A DNA stretch of 8,834 bases from Deinococcus piscis (lineage in GTDB: Bacteria > Deinococcota > Deinococci > Deinococcales > Deinococcaceae): the NCBI RefSeq assembly GCF_014653275.1, contig NZ_BNAL01000058.1, positions 1-8,834 of the forward strand, written 5' to 3'. A program made the position numbers and the translations under genes. The first letter of the stretch is position 1, and each line of letters opens with the position of its first letter. Below, piece after piece: positions 6,152 through 8,834 of this stretch. The notes beneath the pieces were generated by a model. The model searched no databases and had not been told where the DNA came from. It worked only from the letters and a program-made list of their open reading frames with translations.

Positions 6152-6559
6152 TCATTCGTTCACCCAGTCCTGAACCCGCAAGCCCTCAACACGCTCAAAC
6201 TCACGGGTGTTGTTGGTCACCAATACCATCCCCAGACTCCGGGCATGGGCCGCAATGTGAATATCTGCCTCCCCAATCGGCGTTCCCTGACGCCGCAAAG
6301 CCGCTTTGATATTGCCGAAATGAGATGCCGCTCGCGCATCGTAATCAAGGATCTCCAGCCGCGAGAGAAAGTCCTCCACGTCGCGGCGGTTTCTTTCTTG
6401 ATGCTGGCTATTTTCCACGCCGAAATAAAGTTCGGCCACCGTCATGGTACTGACCGCCAGCGACGCCGCATGTTCGTTAAACCGGTCAAGCACCTGGGCA
6501 GGCCTGCGCTTGATCACGTAAATGCAGATATTTGTGTCCAGCAGATACTGAGCGATCAA
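6152..6559 (-). CDS. vapC: VapC-type PIN-domain toxin ribonuclease (135 aa)
   Basis: This is the toxin of a type II toxin-antitoxin pair; VapC proteins are Mg-dependent RNases that cut tRNA or rRNA in the cytoplasm and are held inactive by VapB. Length is typical for the family. The PIN-domain acidic residues are in place: Asp8 in LLDTNICIYVI, Glu43 in TVAELYFG, Asp99 in IGEADIHIAA, with the closing LVTNNTREF segment at 113-121 (Glu120). The best start is a TTG at 6559 that overlaps the vapB stop as TTGA. The unusual start and the lack of a good ribosome binding site suggest translational coupling to vapB, which would keep toxin below antitoxin. The frame is intact, so the pair is probably active. 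It ends about 90 bp from transposase debris. Confidence 0.93.
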   Translation of the reverse strand: MIAQYLLDTNICIYVIKRRPAQVLDRFNEHAASLAVSTMTVAELYFGVENSQHQERNRRDVEDFLSRLEILDYDARAASHFGNIKAALRRQGTPIGEADIHIAAHARSLGMVLVTNNTREFERVEGLRVQDWVNE

Positions 6560-6786
6560 AAGGCTTCCCGCTCCGCCTGGATGCCTTGATCCCGCTCTGG
6601 CATGAAATCATCATCCAGACCCGGACGCTGGAAGTAGTCCGTCCAGGTTTCACTTACCGGTGTCAGGATGCGTTGCTGCCCCACAACACGTACGGCGACG
6701 GATTTCACGCCCTCATCAAAACGGGCCGACACCGGAAGACGTACCGCCTGAGTTCGGTTGTTCATAAAGACACTGGCTTTCTCCAT
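6556..6786 (-). CDS. vapB: VapB/VagC-type antitoxin (76 aa)
   Basis: This antitoxin binds the VapC toxin through its C-terminal part and the operon's operator DNA through its N-terminal part. Residues 3-42 have the AbrB/MazE-like swapped-hairpin pattern of the VagC group (ASVFMNNRTQAVRLP, then VAVRVVGQQRILTP). The C-terminal part (45-76) is acidic and aromatic (TWTDYFQ, DDDFMPERDQ), as expected for the toxin-neutralising tail. The ATG at 6786 is preferred because AGGAGGT lies 5 bases upstream (6791-6797); an in-frame extension upstream would run through that site. It overlaps vapC by 4 bases. Transcription probably starts just upstream from a promoter covered by a palindrome, so autoregulation by the VapBC complex is likely. 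Confidence 0.92.
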   Translation of the reverse strand: MEKASVFMNNRTQAVRLPVSARFDEGVKSVAVRVVGQQRILTPVSETWTDYFQRPGLDDDFMPERDQGIQAEREAF

Positions 6787-6790
6787 AAAA

Positions 6791-6797
6791 ACCTCCT
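6791..6797 (-). promoter_or_regulatory. Ribosome binding site of vapB
   Basis: On the minus strand AGGAGGT, a near-perfect Shine-Dalgarno sequence, stands 5 bases before the ATG at 6786. It fixes the vapB start and contrasts with the poor signal before vapC. Confidence 0.8.
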
Positions 6798-6816
6798 CTA
6801 TACCTATAGTATAGAG
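6796..6816 (-). promoter_or_regulatory. vapBC operator palindrome over the -10 element
   Basis: CTCTATAC (6796-6803) and GTATAGAG (6809-6816) are perfect 8-bp inverted arms around a 5-base centre. On the minus strand the palindrome contains TATACT (6808-6813), a good -10 hexamer; the -35 region near 6831-6837 (TTCGGT or TCGGTA) is weak. One arm nearly touches the vapB ribosome binding site. Binding of VapB or VapBC here would block the promoter, as in known type II modules; that is inferred. Confidence 0.65.
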
Positions 6817-6866
6817 CAAAGGCCCACCCGTACCGAACCAATAAGGCCCGCATTCAAAGTGAACGT

Positions 6867-7136
6867 ATGAAACGCTTTATGCACCTCTGCTCTGCCCTCC
6901 CCACCACTGCTGCCCAGGTCAGCCTTCCGGAAGTTACTAAAGCCGTTGATAGCGCTGGCAACAGTAGTATTGCCTAGCTCCCCGACCTACAGAATATGCC
7001 CCTGATCCAGAGCCTCAGGCAGGCCGCCCAGCGCAACCTGCCCGGAAGACCACTATCAACGACCCGGGCAGGTCACTGCCCCCTAGGAAGGATAGGGCAG
7101 GCTTCAGCTCAACCGGTGCGCTGTTCGGGCATCACA
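6867..7136 (+). pseudogene. Short broken ORF with a signal-peptide-like start
   Basis: An ATG at 6867 opens MKRFMHLCSALPTTAAQV, which resembles a secretion signal, then runs LPEVTKAVDSAGNSSIA to a TAG at 6975. The same frame carries on as LPDLQNMPLIQSLRQAAQRN and stays open to a TAA near 7137. A CAG to TAG change would explain the break. I recognise no family. GC-rich DNA often gives open frames, so this may be chance; the continuous frame on both sides of the amber codon is the only support. No strong ribosome binding site precedes it. Confidence 0.3.
7036..7073 (-). terminator. Inverted repeat downstream of the initiator gene
   Basis: ACCTGCCCGG (7036-7045) and CCGGGCAGGT (7064-7073) are perfect 10-bp arms separated by 18 bases. 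They lie 36 bp past the end of the minus-strand initiator gene, where a terminator would be expected. GGGCAGG recurs at 7094-7100, so alternative pairings exist. There is no T-run, so an intrinsic terminator is only possible. Confidence 0.35.
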
Positions 7137-8425
7137 TAAGGCCGTAGGGTACTGGGGGTCATGCTGCTGCGGATGATGTCGCACTGGATGTCCGGATCAC
7201 TCAGCAGGGCCACCGTGATCTTCAGCGGCGTGACTGCCACGATTTCGTGCCGCTCTCGCATGTAGACCACCCGATCACCCACCTGCCATTCACTGCGGCC
7301 GCTGACGCGCCGACTGGAGGCACCCTCGCCCGCTGGCCGCTGCTGCACCAGCTCGCGAATGGCCAGACGCTGCTCAGCGTGTTCCTGCAGGAGACGCAGC
7401 AATTCAGTGGTGTAGTTCAACCCCGCCAGCCCCGGATTGGTCTCCTGCTCACGGCGGCGCTGGGACATATTGCGGCGGGCCTCGTTGTGGAACTCGCGCA
7501 GCTGCTCCAGGCTGATCAGGCTGGCAATCTCGCGGCGGTCCAGGCCACCAACGACTTCTGTGCTGAGCGGAGGCATCTTCGTGTCTCCCAGCTGATACGA
7601 CGACAGCCAGCGTTTGTTCAGGTAGCGGTCCAGCTGGGCGTTGACAGCTGCCACCTCGTCCGGTGCCGCCGCGCCGCCCGGAACTTCTTCAACAGCAGTG
7701 GGCTGAGTGTTCTGCTGCCTGCCTTGGCCGATAGCTGCCTCAGAAAGGTCAGACCCGTGAAGTGAGGCAGTGTTTGCGGGCTGTGCTGTGATGCCCTCTT
7801 CCTGCCCGCCTTCAGCTTCATCGAGCAGAGCCTCCAGCAGATCTTCTGGCGAAGTCTTTCCAGAAGAAGAAGCGTTCAGGGTGCTGTCCACTTCCCCGGT
7901 TTCGGGCATGGGTGCTTCTTCTTGTTTTGGAGATGTATTTCCTTGTCTTTTACATGTATCTGTTTTGGATACGCTCCCCGCAAGGGAGTCAGGAGGCGTA
8001 TCTGTTTTGGATACGCTCTCGCCTATCACTTGTGCTGCACGTGCTTCCAGGCGTTTCTGTGCCTGCGCAGCCAGATGTATGGCATTCTCGCCCCACATAA
8101 TTTCCGCATCAATGTGCCAACGATTGGGGACCCCCAGCTTTCCGGGTGCCGCTGCAGAGCCTTCGGTCTTGCTGATGAAGTGGCCACAGTACTGAAGTAC
8201 TCGCTGCTGAATAGCAACTAACTTGCCTTGGCCGCAGCCGAGGTCTTTCATCATCCGGCGTTGGCTCAGTGCCTGGCCAGAGTTGGCCCAGCTCAAGATG
8301 TAATTGATGTAGCCATAACCGTCGAGCTTGATCAGGGGCAGGTACTTATCGCGAATAAAATTGGGGCACTGATGGAAACCCTTGTGAGCCTCGCCGCTCA
8401 TGGTGATGATTGCACCGTCAGACAT
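7109..8425 (-). CDS. Probable plasmid replication initiator with winged-helix N-terminus (438 aa)
   Basis: It likely binds origin DNA to start replication; the role is inferred. Residues 17-88 (FHQCPNFIRDKYLPLI, then GYGYINYILSW, LSQRRMMKDLG and LQYCGHFISKTEG) show the pattern of winged-helix replication proteins of phages and plasmids, in which a PN-x-(L/I) start and an SQR-x-x-x-K-x-LG recognition helix recur. Residues 130-260 are a low-complexity acidic/Gln/Ala linker with SVSKTDT twice (137-143, 151-157), encoded by the two exact DNA repeats. A charged, probably helical stretch (262-365) precedes an SH3/KOW-like C-terminus (379-430: WQVGDRVVY, then HEIVAVTP). The ATG at 8425 has AAGGAA upstream. 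No rolling-circle Tyr motif or helicase Walker box is seen. It could instead be another DNA-binding regulator. Confidence 0.6.
   Translation of the reverse strand: MSDGAIITMSGEAHKGFHQCPNFIRDKYLPLIKLDGYGYINYILSWANSGQALSQRRMMKDLGCGQGKLVAIQQRVLQYCGHFISKTEGSAAAPGKLGVPNRWHIDAEIMWGENAIHLAAQAQKRLEARAAQVIGESVSKTDTPPDSLAGSVSKTDTCKRQGNTSPKQEEAPMPETGEVDSTLNASSSGKTSPEDLLEALLDEAEGGQEEGITAQPANTASLHGSDLSEAAIGQGRQQNTQPTAVEEVPGGAAAPDEVAAVNAQLDRYLNKRWLSSYQLGDTKMPPLSTEVVGGLDRREIASLISLEQLREFHNEARRNMSQRRREQETNPGLAGLNYTTELLRLLQEHAEQRLAIRELVQQRPAGEGASSRRVSGRSEWQVGDRVVYMRERHEIVAVTPLKITVALLSDPDIQCDIIRSSMTPSTLRPYVMPEQRTG
7956..8018. repeat. Two exact 21-bp repeats inside the initiator gene, iteron-like
   Basis: The 21-mer at 7956-7976 recurs exactly at 7998-8018, a 42-bp shift. 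Each copy contains GTATC-7 bases-GATAC, a hyphenated palindrome, and ends ACGCTC. They encode SVSKTDT twice with 14 codons between starts, yet the intervening 21 bases are unrelated, which points to selection on DNA as well as protein. A partial relative, TTGTTTTGGAGA, lies at 7922-7933, and GTATCTGT recurs at 8646-8653 upstream of the gene. An origin inside an initiator gene is known for lambda O; here it is inferred. Confidence 0.6.
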
Positions 8426-8430
8426 TTCGG

Positions 8431-8436
8431 TTCCTT
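8431..8436 (-). promoter_or_regulatory. Ribosome binding site of the initiator gene
   Basis: The minus strand reads AAGGAA here, five bases before the ATG at 8425. It supports that start. Confidence 0.6.
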
Positions 8437-8445
8437 GTAACGCTC

Positions 8446-8465
8446 TTGGGGTATTGCTCCCCCAA
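8446..8465 (-). promoter_or_regulatory. Hairpin in the leader of the initiator gene
   Basis: TTGGGG and CCCCAA (8446-8451, 8460-8465) are perfect 6-bp arms around an 8-base loop, ending 10 bp upstream of the ribosome binding site. In a leader transcript this could influence translation or transcript stability. No attenuator T-run is present. Confidence 0.4.
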
Positions 8466-8476
8466 AGGGCTTATGA

Positions 8477-8506
8477 TTGACCCCTGACGTGTAGGCGCGT
8501 TAGACT
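8477..8506 (+). promoter_or_regulatory. Candidate divergent promoter
   Basis: TTGACC (8477-8482) and TAGACT (8501-8506) are separated by 18 bp, an acceptable sigma-70 type pair. It points away from the initiator gene towards the right edge, where no gene of useful length is seen, so it could make a small RNA or be chance. Confidence 0.35.
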
Positions 8507-8512
8507 ACACGT
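8487..8512. promoter_or_regulatory. Operator-like palindrome upstream of the initiator gene
   Basis: ACGTGTAG (8487-8494) and CTACACGT (8505-8512) are perfect 8-bp arms with a 10-bp spacer, so arm centres are about 18 bp apart, suiting a dimeric DNA-binding protein. It overlaps the candidate + strand promoter and lies about 60 bp upstream of the initiator start codon. Autoregulation of the initiator is a reasonable guess. Confidence 0.5.
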
Positions 8513-8764
8513 AAGCGAAGGCCGCCGCCGGAGCGACAACCACAACAAAAAGTTGATTACCACAACCCTTTAGGAATTTCCCTCGCTTCGGTCGCCAAAC
8601 TTCTGCGGGGGATTTTCCTTTTTCTGGTCTCTCGCCAGAATCGGGGTATCTGTACAATAGCGTCTGACCTACTTAAATGCCAAGATAAGATATTTAAGCG
8701 GCTCCAGATGTTGCGATAAATTCTGGGGCGCAACTCTTAGGATGTTTTGCCCTGGGCAGCCTGG
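8513..8764. other. AT-richer upstream region with short repeats, no gene
   Basis: ACCACAAC occurs at 8539-8546 and 8559-8566, exactly 20 bp (about two helical turns) apart. TTCTGG/CCAGAA (8622-8640) forms a 6-bp hairpin. CTTAAAT (8672-8678) and ATTTAAG (8692-8698) are inverted arms around 13 AT-rich bases, and CTACTTAAAT (8669-8678) is the inverted core of the repeats at 2840. Together these are compatible with an origin or control region beside the initiator gene. Every ATG frame I followed is short. Confidence 0.4.
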
Positions 8765-8788
8765 TCCGGTAGTGGCTGCATCAACGTG
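8765..8788. repeat. Right copy of the 24-bp inverted edge motif
   Basis: TCCGGTAGTGGCTG (8765-8778) and CAACGTG (8782-8788) are the reverse complement of 56-69 and 46-52, with the same 3-base gap. This copy lacks the hairpin partner seen on the left. Confidence 0.6.
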
Positions 8789-8834
8789 ACAAGTTGTATC
8801 GGTGGAAGGCCAGAGTCAGGCTGGCTTCGAGCAT

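Noticed and set aside
6059..6589. 176-codon + strand frame opposite vapC
   Set aside because: Antisense shadow of a clear PIN-domain gene; only its first 25 codons, outside vapC, might be transposase debris.
7247..8221. Long + strand frames opposite the initiator gene
   Set aside because: They mirror the minus-strand gene, whose N-terminal motifs, start and ribosome binding site are convincing.
8622..8640. Intrinsic terminator at the TTCTGG/CCAGAA hairpin
   Set aside because: The stem is short and neither strand has a T-run after it; the T-rich tract lies on the wrong side.
1..8834. tRNA or rRNA genes
   Set aside because: I saw no cloverleaf with a T-loop (GGTTCGANNCC-type) or rRNA core sequence on either strand by eye.

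Overview
The window looks like accessory DNA, probably plasmid-borne, from a high-GC bacterium. Deinococcus is my best guess: it rests on the remembered style of the decayed transposase and of the large minus-strand replication-type protein, not on a search. Coding density is very low. I can support only four intact genes, plus two or three broken ones, and almost all lie right of position 4300. Most of the left half is non-coding repeat DNA and gene debris.

Layout. Positions 1-90 carry a hairpin and a 24-bp motif (46-69) that returns inverted at 8765-8788, about 45 bp from each window edge. Positions 90-4300 contain no convincing intact gene. They hold a dispersed 18-bp GC-rich motif, a strong hairpin (950-979), a strongly C-over-G skewed zone (about 1080-1740), a 45-bp tandem repeat inside a duplicated flank (1813-2019), three copies of a TTAAGTAGTT-containing motif (2802-2869), a three-copy 103-bp tandem repeat that folds across its junctions (3073-3378), a 47-bp duplication (3440-3533) and a small piece of a ParB-like gene (4160-4252, minus). 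An intact secreted protein of unknown function follows (4315-4965, plus).

Positions 5083-6058 are a decayed DDE-type transposase (plus strand) with frameshifts, stops and deletions. A 213-bp MITE-like insertion (5609-5821) with matching 8-bp ends and an exact 9-bp target duplication has landed inside it. Removing the insertion and one duplicate rejoins the transposase reading frame. Next come a type II toxin-antitoxin pair on the minus strand, vapB (6556-6786) and vapC (6152-6559), with a palindromic operator over the likely promoter, and a short broken ORF with a signal-peptide-like start (6867-7136). The window closes with a 438-residue protein with an N-terminal winged-helix-like region, probably a replication initiator (7109-8425, minus), and its upstream control region (8426-8834).

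How it fits together. An initiator, an addiction module and a ParB relic are what a small plasmid, or an integrated plasmid remnant, would carry. The initiator gene contains two exact 21-bp repeats 42 bp apart (7956-8018), each a hyphenated palindrome, which could be origin iterons inside the gene, as in the lambda O gene. A + strand promoter-like pair and an 8-bp-arm palindrome sit upstream of it. The rest records repeated insertion and decay.
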